The notes beneath the pieces were generated by a model. It did not search any database. It was not told the origin of the DNA and was given only the letters and a program-made list of their open reading frames with translations. From contig CAKQMH010000001.1 in assembly GCA_934254915.1 (NCBI GenBank), positions 62,001-126,000 of the forward strand: a DNA stretch of 64,000 nucleotides, given 5' to 3'. The position numbers were made by a program, and so were the translations under genes. The DNA is from an uncultured Alphaproteobacteria bacterium. Its GTDB lineage: Bacteria > Pseudomonadota > Alphaproteobacteria > RF32 > CAG-239. Positions 1 through 8,235 of the stretch are shown piece after piece (position 1 is the stretch's first letter; each line of letters opens with the position of its first letter).

Positions 1-120
1 AAACTCTTCAAGCCCAAGGCTTATGACAAGTTTTACAACGACAAAGGGACTAAAGAGATGGAAAACCTCTATGACGGCGAGTACACCCGGCTCCAGGTTG
101 AAGACTTCAGCAAGTTTTAA
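1..120 (+). CDS. C-terminal part of a hypothetical protein (5' end outside window)
   Basis: The first frame is open from base 1 and ends with TAA at 118-120, giving the last 39 residues of a protein whose start lies left of the window. The tail resembles the C-terminus of the next gene (375-1085): both have a KLFKPK/KIFKPK stretch, an F-Y pair, E(N/K)LY(D/G)G, and an end in D(F/I)SK. The two are therefore probably tandem paralogues. A terminator follows directly. No function can be assigned; by analogy with its neighbour it may be a lipoprotein. Confidence 0.75.
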   Translation, partial: KLFKPKAYDKFYNDKGTKEMENLYDGEYTRLQVEDFSKF

Positions 121-132
121 TTTTGTTTACTA

Positions 133-171
133 AAATAAAGCCCGTTCCTCTCATGGTTCGGGCTTTATTTT
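133..171 (+). terminator. Rho-independent terminator
   Basis: AAATAAAGCCCG pairs with CGGGCTTTATTT across a short loop and is followed by T residues, 13 bases after the stop of the truncated gene. The remaining stretch to 374 is AT-rich leader and promoter sequence with no gene. Confidence 0.85.
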
Positions 172-374
172 ATGCCCCAACCGCCCCTTTTATCGCGTTC
201 AATATCCTTTCAACCTCTGCCATCATTTTGTCCACTTTTTTGTTGATTTTATTTAAAATCGTGCTATTATCGAGTCATTAAAAAAATTAGTATGGATTTA
301 TTTTGATTAAGCTACGGTCTTTTTTCATAATGTTCATGCTGATAATTTATTAACACACTAAAAACAATTTAATT

Positions 375-1085
375 ATGAAACGAAATGTTTTTTTAATGGC
401 TATCGCCATCGTTGCTGCTTTTGTATTCATCAGCTGCAAAGAACAAGTGAAAGAAACTCCGGTTGAAGGAACTAAGCTGGCTACTTTTACTGAAGAAGTT
501 AAAGGACAAAATCTAATCGGTCTGAAAATTGCCGGTGAAAACGGAACAGTTTTGGTTGCCCCGGAGTATCAGACGGTAAACCCCAAAGGAGATATTCTCT
601 TGGGTATGACACCGGAAGGCAAACTTCAACTGATAAATACCGACGGAACTAAAATTTCCGAGCAGTATTTTGACATTGAATTTGGCGATTTTTACTGGAC
701 CTGCACAACCGACAGAGACAAAAAGTTCTACTATTTCCCGTCTAAAGGCATATTCCTTGGCCCTTATGAAATTATGACCAAGCAATTGTTCTGCAAGAAC
801 GCCGGTGGCTGGAATAGAATTAATGCTGAAGCTCAAACCGTATTAGACCTTCCGGTTGCATCGATTATTTGTCTCAAAGACCTCAAAACCTACAGCATTT
901 ATTACATTGCTCCGACCTTCAAAAAATGTCAGCAATTGTATAATGCCACCGGTGAAAAAGTAAAAATCTTCAAACCTAAAGAGTTTGCTCGTTTTTACTC
1001 CAATGTCAAAGAAACTGAAAAACTTTACGGCGGCGCATTAGTCACTGCCGAAATCAAAGATATCAGTAAATACCTTAAAAGTTAA
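375..1085 (+). CDS. Hypothetical lipoprotein, paralogue of the upstream truncated gene
   Basis: The 236-residue protein begins with a lipoprotein signal peptide: MKR, a hydrophobic run of about 15 residues, then FISC with the lipidated Cys at about residue 21. The mature part is beta-rich with short repeating motifs of the type xxGxxLVxPxYxxVxPxGxxLL, reminiscent of WG-repeat-like proteins that bear glycine/aromatic strands. This family assignment is a guess. The C-terminal 40 residues match the truncated gene at 1-120, so the pair probably arose by tandem duplication. It stands alone between two terminators. Location is inferred to be the periplasmic face of a membrane; function unknown. Confidence 0.8.
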   Translation: MKRNVFLMAIAIVAAFVFISCKEQVKETPVEGTKLATFTEEVKGQNLIGLKIAGENGTVLVAPEYQTVNPKGDILLGMTPEGKLQLINTDGTKISEQYFDIEFGDFYWTCTTDRDKKFYYFPSKGIFLGPYEIMTKQLFCKNAGGWNRINAEAQTVLDLPVASIICLKDLKTYSIYYIAPTFKKCQQLYNATGEKVKIFKPKEFARFYSNVKETEKLYGGALVTAEIKDISKYLKS

Positions 1086-1110
1086 ACTCTTATCTTAAAA
1101 GTTAAACTCT
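1071..1110 (+). repeat. 20-bp tandem duplication across the stop codon
   Basis: A 20-base unit at 1071-1090 is repeated at 1091-1110 with one mismatch (TACC versus TATC at the start). It duplicates the last codons and stop of the lipoprotein gene, so a second in-frame copy of the terminal codons lies just past the stop. Confidence 0.8.
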
Positions 1111-1117
1111 CTTTCTA

Positions 1118-1156
1118 AAACACAACCCGCTCCGTTACTGGAACGGGTTTTGTTTT
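1118..1156 (+). terminator. Rho-independent terminator of the lipoprotein gene
   Basis: AAACACAACCCG pairs with CGGGTTTTGTTTT around a loop of about 15 bases and ends in a T-rich run. It lies about 30 bases past the stop. Confidence 0.8.
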
Positions 1157-1165
1157 ATTCCGAAT

Positions 1166-1200
1166 AAAAAAAAGAGGCCGAAATTTTCGACCTCTTTTTT
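1166..1200. terminator. Bidirectional terminator between convergent genes
   Basis: An A-run plus GAGGCCG and the matching CGACCTC plus T-run form a symmetric hairpin readable in both directions. It serves the leftward gene at 1210-1752 and backs up the rightward terminator. Confidence 0.85.
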
Positions 1201-1209
1201 TACATTGTA

Positions 1210-1752
1210 TCAGCGGGGAAATTTTCCGCTCTGACGATGAGTTTTTTCACGCATTTCACTTCTGAACGGTGGCAGCCAAGGCGCCAGCTCGTTACAAAAT
1301 TTCATGTTCACGCGCCAACCATGCACATCTTGCGGATTAGGCTTGTCTCCGTGCCGATCTTTTCGTCGCGCCATAAATTCGTCAATACCGACAAATCCGG
1401 TCATATCGCTGCTCATTGCGCGCAATGTTTGAGGAACATACGTCAGTCTTGGCATTAACGACTGCGTCAGCAGAGCATTGACCGGTCCGTGGAAATCGAC
1501 TTCAGCTCTGTTTCCATCTTTATTAACGATTGTATAAACATAGCCGTGAGCTGTCGTTATCTTGACGATACCGGAATAGACATCAACCAGAGTTTGATTT
1601 TCCGGTTTTTTCATGTCCTGCAAAACCAGATGCCTCTCATCTTTATTTACTACATTCCAGTGCCTGCCGTCGCCTTTTTCAATCTTGTATAGAATAACTT
1701 TAGTCGTTTGCGTAATCTCAAACTTGAAAAAACTTTTTACTTTTTCTTCCAT
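1210..1752 (-). CDS. Hypothetical protein, 180 aa
   Basis: Soluble protein with no signal peptide or membrane segment and no motif I recognise. The N-terminal two thirds look beta-rich (VILYKIEKGDGRHWNVV, VYSGIVKITTAHGYVYTIV), while the C-terminus is basic and rich in Arg, Pro and Trp (KPNPQDVHGW, APWLPPFRSEMREK). No strong Shine-Dalgarno precedes the ATG at 1752, so the start is uncertain. It stands alone, followed by a bidirectional terminator. The coding frame is long and uninterrupted and the opposite-strand frames are short, so I take it as real. Confidence 0.65.
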   Translation of the reverse strand: MEEKVKSFFKFEITQTTKVILYKIEKGDGRHWNVVNKDERHLVLQDMKKPENQTLVDVYSGIVKITTAHGYVYTIVNKDGNRAEVDFHGPVNALLTQSLMPRLTYVPQTLRAMSSDMTGFVGIDEFMARRKDRHGDKPNPQDVHGWRVNMKFCNELAPWLPPFRSEMREKTHRQSGKFPR

Positions 1753-1850
1753 AACATAAAAATTTTAATTAGTAATACTGTTAACTGCCCTTATAATACC
1801 GCAATAAATTTATTTTGGCAACATATTTGTCAACATTTTGTCTTTTTTAT

Positions 1851-3107
1851 TTATTCATAGATCGGAAAACGCTTACAGAGAGCAATAACCTCATTCTTTA
1901 CCCACTCAATTGTGGATTCCGTATCATCACTATGCAAGGCATCAACCACATCACCAATCCAATTTCCGATTTGCTCAAATTCAACTTCACCGAATCCGCG
2001 AGTCGTTCCGGCTGGCGTACCCAGCCTGATACCGGATGTGACTTTCGGCGGCATAGGATCAAACGGAATGGCGTTTTTATTGCAGGTTATATGCGCTCTC
2101 TCTAAAGCCTGCGCCACAACATCTCCGGTTAAATTTTTCGGGCGCAGGTCAACCAACAGCAAATGGGTGTCCGTACCGCCCGAAACCAAATCAAGCCCGC
2201 GTTTTTGCAAAGTTTTTCCCAATACCTGTGCATTTTTAATAACTTGGGCGGCATAAGTTTTAAATTCGGGTGTTAAATCCTCCTTAAAACAAACCGCTTT
2301 AGCCGCAATTACATGTTCCAATGGTCCGCCCTGAATTCCCGGAAAGACAGCCGAATTAATCTTGCGGGCAATTTCTTCATGATTGGTCAAGATCATGCCT
2401 CCGCGTGGTCCGCGTAAGGTTTTGTGGGTTGTGGTTGTCACAATATCGGCAAACTCCAGCGGATTCGGATGAACCCCGCCGGCCACCAATCCGGCAAAGT
2501 GTGCCATATCCACCATCAAATAAGCACCGATTCTATCGGCAATTTGGCGAAAACGGGCAAAATCTATCTGCCGCGGATAAGCCGAACCACCGGCCACAAT
2601 CAATTTCGGGCGAAATTCCAGAGCCAATTCTTCCGCTTGCTTATAGTCGATAATTCCGTCCTCTTTACGTACGCCGTATTGTACAGATTTCAGCCATTTA
2701 CCGGAAAAAGAAACCTTAGACCCATGGGTCAAATGCCCGCCGGCATCAAGGCTCATTCCCATAATGGTATCAAACGGCTCCAGCAAAGCCACATATACAG
2801 CCATATTAGCCTGTGAGCCAGAATGCGGCTGTACATTAACAAACTTACAATTAAACAATTTTTTAGCTCGTTCAATTGCCAGTGTTTCGGCTATATCAAC
2901 ATACTCACAACCGCCGTAGTAGCGCTTGCCGGCATAGCCTTCCGCATACTTATTGGTTAATATTGACCCTTGCGCCTCTAAAACCGCCGGCGACACTATA
3001 TTTTCGGAAGCAATTAATTCTATCTGTTCCTGCTGACGTCTTAATTCCAAGTGAATAGCGTCAAAAATTTCGCTGTCTTCCGTATTCAAATCTTGTGTAA
3101 AATCCAT
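1851..3107 (-). CDS. glyA: Serine hydroxymethyltransferase
   Basis: Cytosolic PLP enzyme that interconverts serine plus tetrahydrofolate with glycine plus 5,10-methylene-tetrahydrofolate, the main source of one-carbon units. The 418-residue length is normal. Recognisable are the N-terminal IASEN motif, the H-GSQAN phosphate/cofactor region, VD-AH near residues 199-203, and the PLP lysine K229 in TTTTHKTLRGPRGG. The ATG directly abuts the rpiB stop codon, with a GAGGAG ribosome site inside the end of rpiB, so the two are translationally coupled. The rpiB-glyA order is common in Alphaproteobacteria. No terminator is obvious before 1752. Confidence 0.98.
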   Translation of the reverse strand: MDFTQDLNTEDSEIFDAIHLELRRQQEQIELIASENIVSPAVLEAQGSILTNKYAEGYAGKRYYGGCEYVDIAETLAIERAKKLFNCKFVNVQPHSGSQANMAVYVALLEPFDTIMGMSLDAGGHLTHGSKVSFSGKWLKSVQYGVRKEDGIIDYKQAEELALEFRPKLIVAGGSAYPRQIDFARFRQIADRIGAYLMVDMAHFAGLVAGGVHPNPLEFADIVTTTTHKTLRGPRGGMILTNHEEIARKINSAVFPGIQGGPLEHVIAAKAVCFKEDLTPEFKTYAAQVIKNAQVLGKTLQKRGLDLVSGGTDTHLLLVDLRPKNLTGDVVAQALERAHITCNKNAIPFDPMPPKVTSGIRLGTPAGTTRGFGEVEFEQIGNWIGDVVDALHSDDTESTIEWVKNEVIALCKRFPIYE

Positions 3108-3542
3108 TTAACAGGCCTCCTCAATTTTGGCAATACGCCGTTCATGGCGTCCGCCGGCAAATTTTGTTTCCCAAAATATTTGCAACCGCCGCAAACAATC
3201 TTCCTCACTCATTGTTCTGCCGCCAAACACCACCACATTGGCATTATTATGCTCTTTGGCGAGCCTAGCAACATCGTCATCATAAAGAATGGCAGCACGG
3301 ATTCCGTGATAGCGGTTTGCCGCAATCGAAATACCGATTCCTGTACCGCAAACCAAGATTCCCATGTCCGCTTGTTGATTTTTTATTGTTTGCGCCATTT
3401 TAGCCGCAAAATCGGGATAATCGACCGACTCTTCACTGTCGGTTCCCAAATCGATATAATCAATATTCTGTTTTTCAATATATTTTTTCAAAAATTCTTT
3501 CAATTTAAAGCCGCCGTGATCCGAAGCCAGAGCTATTTTCAT
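3108..3542 (-). CDS. rpiB: Ribose-5-phosphate isomerase B
   Basis: Interconverts ribose 5-phosphate and ribulose 5-phosphate in the pentose phosphate pathway. The 144-residue length is typical. The N-terminal ASDHGGF motif, D-Y-P-D-F, the catalytic cysteine C65 in CGTGIG, and the C-terminal G-R-H-R-R-I substrate-binding pattern are all present. The frame is open far upstream across the tRNA-Cys complement, but GAGGAG at 3553-3558 lies ten bases before the ATG at 3542, which fixes the start. First gene of a two-gene operon with glyA. Confidence 0.96.
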   Translation of the reverse strand: MKIALASDHGGFKLKEFLKKYIEKQNIDYIDLGTDSEESVDYPDFAAKMAQTIKNQQADMGILVCGTGIGISIAANRYHGIRAAILYDDDVARLAKEHNNANVVVFGGRTMSEEDCLRRLQIFWETKFAGGRHERRIAKIEEAC

Positions 3543-3627
3543 GATGTTTTTACTCCTCAATTTTTCAACATTAAATCTATCATATAACAAAGTTGTGATA
3601 AAAAAATTAAATTTTTTAAAAAATATA

Positions 3628-3657
3628 TTGACGTGGGAAAAAATTACTGTATATATA
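3628..3657 (+). promoter_or_regulatory. Sigma-70-like promoter for the tRNA pair
   Basis: TTGACG at 3628-3633 is followed by an overlapping TATATA block at 3650-3657, giving 16-18 base spacing. It lies about 35 bases before tRNA-Cys and there is no other gene to serve on this strand. Confidence 0.7.
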
Positions 3658-3689
3658 GAGACACCGATTGAGAGTACGGTAGCAAGAAT

Positions 3690-3764
3690 GGCCGGTTGGC
3701 AGAGTGGCTCATGCAGAGGACTGCAAATCCTTGTACATCGGTTCAATTCCGGTACCGGCCTCCA
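3690..3764 (+). tRNA. tRNA-Cys (GCA)
   Basis: The acceptor arm GGCCGGT pairs with ACCGGCC. The anticodon loop CTGCAAA carries GCA, the T-arm GGTTCAATTCC is standard, the discriminator is T as expected for tRNA-Cys, and CCA is encoded. Co-transcribed with tRNA-Asn ten bases downstream. Confidence 0.95.
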
Positions 3765-3774
3765 AGATTATTAT

Positions 3775-3849
3775 TCCGGCTTAGCTCAGCGGTAGAGCAA
3801 TCGGCTGTTAACCGATTGGTCGCCTGTTCGAATCAGGCAGCCGGAGCCA
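3775..3849 (+). tRNA. tRNA-Asn (GTT)
   Basis: The acceptor TCCGGCT pairs with AGCCGGA, followed by G73 and encoded CCA. The anticodon stem ATCGG/CCGAT presents loop CTGTTAA with anticodon GTT. The D-arm GCTCAGCGGTAGAGC and T-arm with GTTCGAATC are canonical. Confidence 0.95.
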
Positions 3850-3851
3850 AT

Positions 3852-3886
3852 AAAAAAGACCTTTCATTTTGAAAGGTCTTTTTTTT
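3852..3886 (+). terminator. Terminator of the tRNA operon
   Basis: AAAAAAGACCTTTC pairs with GAAAGGTCTTTTTT over a 4-base loop, starting three bases after the tRNA-Asn CCA. Confidence 0.92.
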
Positions 3887-3908
3887 ATTTCAGTTTAATT
3901 CTCAGCTA

Positions 3909-3950
3909 ACAAAAAACCGAAACAATCAACCAATTGTTTCGGTTTTTTGT
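3909..3950 (-). terminator. Terminator of the leftward gene at 3972-4943
   Basis: A perfect 18-bp stem (ACAAAAAACCGAAACAAT with its complement) around a 6-base loop. Read leftward it ends in a T-run and lies just past the stop of the next gene. Confidence 0.88.
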
Positions 3951-3971
3951 TTATATCATTCGCTTATACGT

Positions 3972-4943
3972 TTAAGAACCACGATGACGTTGCATATTGT
4001 TTATCACCAAATTGGCAATATTGACACTGTCAGTGCGTGCTCCTTTGCTGAGTTCCAGATTAACCATTCTATGAACAAGTTCGTCTTCACGACCGCCGCT
4101 GTATAAGGACATCAGCCATTTCATCAAATCATTGTTCTTGCTGGCCCGAACCAAATTATCGGCAATAACCTTTTTACTGTTGACAATAAATCCTGACTTA
4201 CCGTAATTAGATAAAAGCCCCTTGCCGTCACGGTTAAAACTGATGACCTTTGGTTTGCCTTTTTCATCCAATCCGTCAAAAGTAAGCGCATGTAATCCAT
4301 GGGAATTTCTGACAAAGATTATAGTACCTTTTTCATATCTGGCATTACCGTTTTCATCCACCAGTGAGTTGGTAAGGTTTTTACTCTCGACCACACAATC
4401 CGGATTGCTTTTACGCATACTGGCAATATATCCACGGCAGCTCAACCCGTTATATTGCTGCAGATCTGGTTTAAAATATTCAAATTCAGGAAAATTTTCG
4501 CTAAGATTAATCATATTATAGTTAATTGCCGCGATGCAATAATTAATGCCTTTGGTATAACTTCCGGGACAAACCGTATTAACAAACTTTTTAACCAGTT
4601 GATCGTGCTGACGACCTCTCTTACCTTTAGCCACATCCAACTGGTCATGCATAGAGTCTACAAAACGTTCCAATAACCATTCTGCACGTTTTTCGGCTTC
4701 TTTTTGAACATCCATATTCTCAACCACCATTCCGAGATAATCAGTTGCGAAGGTTTTTGACATCATAATCTCTTTTTTGATGCCTTCTTTAAAATTATTT
4801 GAACTTTCGCTGCTGGTATTACTGGCTGAAGCCGACATAGACAACGCCATTCCGGCAGCACATTTTATCAACAATCTGTTTAATTTTGACTCTCTGATGC
4901 GAGCCAAAATCGTACGTTTTTTTTGAGCTTCTTCCTTAGTCAT
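3972..4943 (-). CDS. Putative papain-fold (CHAP/NlpC-like) cysteine hydrolase, unassigned
   Basis: The 323-residue protein has a basic N-terminus, a weak hydrophobic segment (about residues 22-40) ending in a Ser/Ala/Asn-rich linker, then a helical region. The second half has a pattern seen in papain-fold peptidases and amidases: C136 at the start of a helix (YCIAAINYNM), then about 80 residues later GTIIFVRNSHGLHALTF, with H215 and H218 in a strand, then a polar strand (PKVISFNRDG). Three further cysteines (C125, C169, C183) could form disulfides. No exact family is recognised; catalytic identity is inference. Transcribed alone with its own terminator. If exported it might act on cell-wall peptides. 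Confidence 0.55.
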   Translation of the reverse strand: MTKEEAQKKRTILARIRESKLNRLLIKCAAGMALSMSASASNTSSESSNNFKEGIKKEIMMSKTFATDYLGMVVENMDVQKEAEKRAEWLLERFVDSMHDQLDVAKGKRGRQHDQLVKKFVNTVCPGSYTKGINYCIAAINYNMINLSENFPEFEYFKPDLQQYNGLSCRGYIASMRKSNPDCVVESKNLTNSLVDENGNARYEKGTIIFVRNSHGLHALTFDGLDEKGKPKVISFNRDGKGLLSNYGKSGFIVNSKKVIADNLVRASKNNDLMKWLMSLYSGGREDELVHRMVNLELSKGARTDSVNIANLVINNMQRHRGS

Positions 4944-5115
4944 TTTTCCAACCCGTATTTCTTGATTTTAATTATTGCGATTATAGTATTTAAAATATGA
5001 TATTTCAAGGCGAAAATAATTATTAAAGTCCATTAAATTTAACTTTACTTTTATCGTTTTTTGGGAATAAATAAGCATAATTGTTACTAAAATATTAACC
5101 ATAAGTCAGAAAATT

Positions 5116-5646
5116 ATGAAACATACCTTAAAATCATTGTTTGCTCTGGGATTAATCTTTATGTCATCTGCCTGCACTACTGAAAAAAAACCGGTAATTG
5201 TTCCGGCGGTGGAAGTAAAACAACCTCAGCCCCAACATCAGCTTGACATTATCGGCGGTGTCGAACCGGTTTACTTTTTGCCGATTAAAACTCCTTTTGA
5301 CGCTCGTATCGATACCGGAGCGGAAACCTCATCAATTGATGTCAGCAAAATGCGCTTTTTTGAACGCGACGGCGAAAAATGGGTTGCTTTTGAACTCAAC
5401 CATGACGAAAACGGCGAACGCCATCGTTTTGAAAAACCGATTGTCCGCAAAGCCAGTATCCGTCGTTCGGGAGCGGATGAACAACGCGTAGTCGTAAATA
5501 TGGACATCAAAATCGGGAATGAGATAATCAACGCCGAATTTAGTCTGGCCAACCGCACTAAATTTGTTTATCAGGCGCTTATCGGTCGCAATATTATTAA
5601 AGGCCGTTTTATTGTTGATCCTTCTGTTGAAAACACCTTGCACTAG
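5116..5646 (+). CDS. Retropepsin-like lipoprotein (putative ATP-dependent zinc protease family, PF05618-like)
   Basis: The 176-residue protein has a lipobox (MSSAC, Cys about residue 20), so it is anchored in the periplasm. The domain carries the retropepsin-type signature R-I-DTGAETSSID, a middle segment (WVAFELNHDENGE), paired basic strands (IVRKASIRRSG) and the terminal GRNIIKGRFIVDPS. This is the pattern of the family annotated as RimK-associated ATP-dependent zinc protease; the aspartate motif suggests an aspartic peptidase fold instead. It is the first gene of a three-gene operon, 12 bases before the inactive transglutaminase gene. Confidence 0.85.
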   Translation: MKHTLKSLFALGLIFMSSACTTEKKPVIVPAVEVKQPQPQHQLDIIGGVEPVYFLPIKTPFDARIDTGAETSSIDVSKMRFFERDGEKWVAFELNHDENGERHRFEKPIVRKASIRRSGADEQRVVVNMDIKIGNEIINAEFSLANRTKFVYQALIGRNIIKGRFIVDPSVENTLH

Positions 5647-5658
5647 AGAGGTTATGGT

Positions 5659-7194
5659 ATGCTTAAAAAGTTTGCTTCGGTTCGTTTTACGCTTTCTATT
5701 TTGCTGTTTTTATCCATTATCTTTGCCGCATACAGTGTTTTTTACAAAATAAGCTATTGGGGCTTCAACTTCACTCCCAAACAAAACGCCGATATTTGGA
5801 CCATTGAGGCTCACATCTCGTTTACTCCCAATGGTGACCCGATAAAAATAAGCCTCACCACTCCGCGCAAAAGCAATGAATATAAAATTTTGGAAGAAAA
5901 TGTCGTTGCCAACGGCTATAAAGTCAAAAAAATCAGCGGTAATACCTCCAAAATGGTTTTGACTTCGCCGGCACTTACCGAACCACAGGATATTTATTAC
6001 CGCGTAATGTTGTTTGACAATATTGACACCCGCGGCAAAACCCAAGCTCCGCAACCCAAGAAACCGGCCCAGCCGATTATGGATGAGCAAAAATTAGCCG
6101 TTTCACAGCAGATTTTGAAACTGGCCGCCAAAGTTGACGGTGATAAAGTTGCGCAGGTTATTCGTTTTCTAAATCAAGTACCGCTTGACCCGATTGTCCA
6201 ATCTTATTTGCCGGTTAAAAAGACGCAACGCGATATGGTTAATACCATTCGTGATTTGCTTGCTATCAAAGGCGTTCCTACTCGTACCGTTCGCGGCTTT
6301 AAGTTAGAAGAAAACAAAAAATCGCTTTCTCCTGATTTGATGTTGGAAGCTTACATTGACAACCAATGGAAAGTCTATAACATCGAAACTGGAGCTAAAG
6401 GTCTGCCGGAAAATTTTGTTGTTTTCCAACGCGGCGGTGACGCCTTGATTGACGTTGAAGGCGGCGATAATTCCGTTATTAAGTTTTCGGTTATGAAATC
6501 GGTTGCCGCTTCCATGAGTTTAGCCAGCAAGCGAGCTAAAATCGCCGGTAATCGCTCTTGGTATGACTATTCGGTTTACAATCTTCCGTTAGCCGAACAA
6601 AACACCATTAAATGGTTGTCCATATTTCCGTTGGCGATTTTGGTTATTGTCTTGATGCGTAATGTAATAGGATTGCATACCATGGGGACTTTCACTCCGA
6701 TGTTGTTGGCCATGGCTTTAGTTAAAACCGGCTTTTGGCCCGGACTTTTGTGTTTCAGCATTATCGTCAGCGGCGGTTTGGCTATCCGCTTTTGGCTTTC
6801 CCGCCTAAATCTGCTGATGGTGCCGCGTATTTCAGCCGTGGTAATTGTGGTTATCATCATCATGCAATTTTTAACCATCATCGGTTATCAGTTCAAACTG
6901 AATGTTGCCTTGTCAGCGGTATTCTTCCCCATAATCATTATGGCTTGGATTATTGAACGTGCCTCAATCACCTGGGAAGAAGACGGCGCTAAAAACGCTT
7001 GTCAGGAAATTATTAACAGTATGGCTGTGGCAATTATCACCTATTTTATCATCAGTAATGAATACATCCGCCATATTATGTTTGCGTTTGAAGAACTCAA
7101 TCTGGTAATTTTGTTTATCGTTATGCTGCTTGGTACTTATACCGGTTACCGACTGCTGGAACTCAAACGTTTCAAACCTCTGGTTAAGGAATAA
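5659..7194 (+). CDS. Inactive transglutaminase / 7TM membrane protein
   Basis: The 511-residue membrane protein has one N-terminal TM helix (about residues 8-28), a large extracytoplasmic region with a transglutaminase-like fold (the IRDLLAIKGVPTRTVRGF segment and following strands), then about six or seven TM helices from residue 310 to the end. The catalytic cysteine expected of an active transglutaminase is not visible, matching the family known as inactive transglutaminase fused to 7 TM helices. It always travels with a retropepsin-like protein and an ATP-grasp ligase, as here: 12 bases after the first and 3 bases before the second. It probably acts as sensor or scaffold for the modification made by its partners (inference). 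Confidence 0.87.
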   Translation: MLKKFASVRFTLSILLFLSIIFAAYSVFYKISYWGFNFTPKQNADIWTIEAHISFTPNGDPIKISLTTPRKSNEYKILEENVVANGYKVKKISGNTSKMVLTSPALTEPQDIYYRVMLFDNIDTRGKTQAPQPKKPAQPIMDEQKLAVSQQILKLAAKVDGDKVAQVIRFLNQVPLDPIVQSYLPVKKTQRDMVNTIRDLLAIKGVPTRTVRGFKLEENKKSLSPDLMLEAYIDNQWKVYNIETGAKGLPENFVVFQRGGDALIDVEGGDNSVIKFSVMKSVAASMSLASKRAKIAGNRSWYDYSVYNLPLAEQNTIKWLSIFPLAILVIVLMRNVIGLHTMGTFTPMLLAMALVKTGFWPGLLCFSIIVSGGLAIRFWLSRLNLLMVPRISAVVIVVIIIMQFLTIIGYQFKLNVALSAVFFPIIIMAWIIERASITWEEDGAKNACQEIINSMAVAIITYFIISNEYIRHIMFAFEELNLVILFIVMLLGTYTGYRLLELKRFKPLVKE

Positions 7195-7197
7195 ACA

Positions 7198-8154
7198 ATG
7201 TTCGGCAAACTGTTTCCCTCGCTGGCCAGCCCTTCTCAACTCCGCAAATCCGGTGTTTTGGGTATGAACAGCCGTAACTACGACGTTATTTTCAAAAACA
7301 ACCGGCGGCAGCTGTATCCCTTGGTTGATAATAAAGTTATGACCAAAGAGTTGGCTAATCAGGTGGGCATTAACACTCCGGCCTTAATCGGCAAAATCGA
7401 CCACCAGTTTGAGGTAAAAAATATTCTGCAAATCATCAGCGGACACCAAGAATTTGTCATTAAGCCGGCACAAGGCAGCGGCGGTAAAGGCGTTTTGGTT
7501 GTCACCAACTATGAAAACGAGCTTTTCACTACCGCTTCGGGCCGTCAGATTACTTATGCCGAAGTTTATCAGCATATTTCCAATATCTTAAGCGGTTTGT
7601 ACAGCTTGGGCGGCAAATATGACTCGGCTATCATTGAAGAGCTGGTGCATTTTTCCGATATTTTCAAAGAATACAGTTATCAGGGTGTGCCTGACGTACG
7701 GGTTATTGTTTATAAGGGTTTTCCGGCTATGGCCATGACTCGCCTGCCGACCAAACAATCCGGCGGACGGGCTAATCTGCACCAAGGCGCTATCGGTGTA
7801 GGCTTGAACATTGCCGATGGCACAGCCCGTCGCGGTGTTTTGCGCAATCAACCGATCAGCATCCAGCCGGACACCGGCGCGGATTTAATGCAAATAAAAG
7901 TTCCGTTTTGGCGCGAACACCTGATTATCGGCGCAAAAGCTTATGAGATGACCGGACTTGGTTATTTGGGGGCTGATATTGTGTTGGACGCTTTTCGCGG
8001 TCCGATGATGCTGGAACTTAATGCCCGCCCCGGACTGGCTATTCAAATTGCCAACGGCTGCGGCTTGGCCGACCGCCTGCGTGAAATCGAAGATACCTAC
8101 CCCATGGATTTGACGCCGGAAGAGCGCGTAGATTACGTAATGAATAAAAAATAG
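7198..8154 (+). CDS. Alpha-L-glutamate ligase-like ATP-grasp protein (RimK-related)
   Basis: The 318-residue cytosolic ATP-grasp enzyme would form an amide or peptide bond using ATP. Visible elements are the nucleotide-binding FVIKPAQGSGGKGVLVV (glycine-rich ATP-grasp loop), IIEELV, the DVRVIVYKGFPAMAMTRLP strand pair, and the metal site L-E-L-N-A-R-P-G-L. The SD AAGGA lies just before the ATG and the spacing to the previous stop is 3 bases, so translation is coupled. Third gene of the retropepsin / inactive transglutaminase / ligase operon. The substrate is unknown; the family is predicted to make or attach amino-acid or peptide tags. Confidence 0.88.
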   Translation: MFGKLFPSLASPSQLRKSGVLGMNSRNYDVIFKNNRRQLYPLVDNKVMTKELANQVGINTPALIGKIDHQFEVKNILQIISGHQEFVIKPAQGSGGKGVLVVTNYENELFTTASGRQITYAEVYQHISNILSGLYSLGGKYDSAIIEELVHFSDIFKEYSYQGVPDVRVIVYKGFPAMAMTRLPTKQSGGRANLHQGAIGVGLNIADGTARRGVLRNQPISIQPDTGADLMQIKVPFWREHLIIGAKAYEMTGLGYLGADIVLDAFRGPMMLELNARPGLAIQIANGCGLADRLREIEDTYPMDLTPEERVDYVMNKK

Positions 8155-8235
8155 CCTGTTATTTGCAATCTTGGTTATTGTTACCTATATAGATATCAGG
8201 AATAAAAAATATTTGCTGTGAAAGAGGAAAATAAA

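Noticed and set aside
3543..3746. N-terminal extension of rpiB
   Set aside because: It crosses the tRNA-Cys gene, and GAGGAG marks the internal start.
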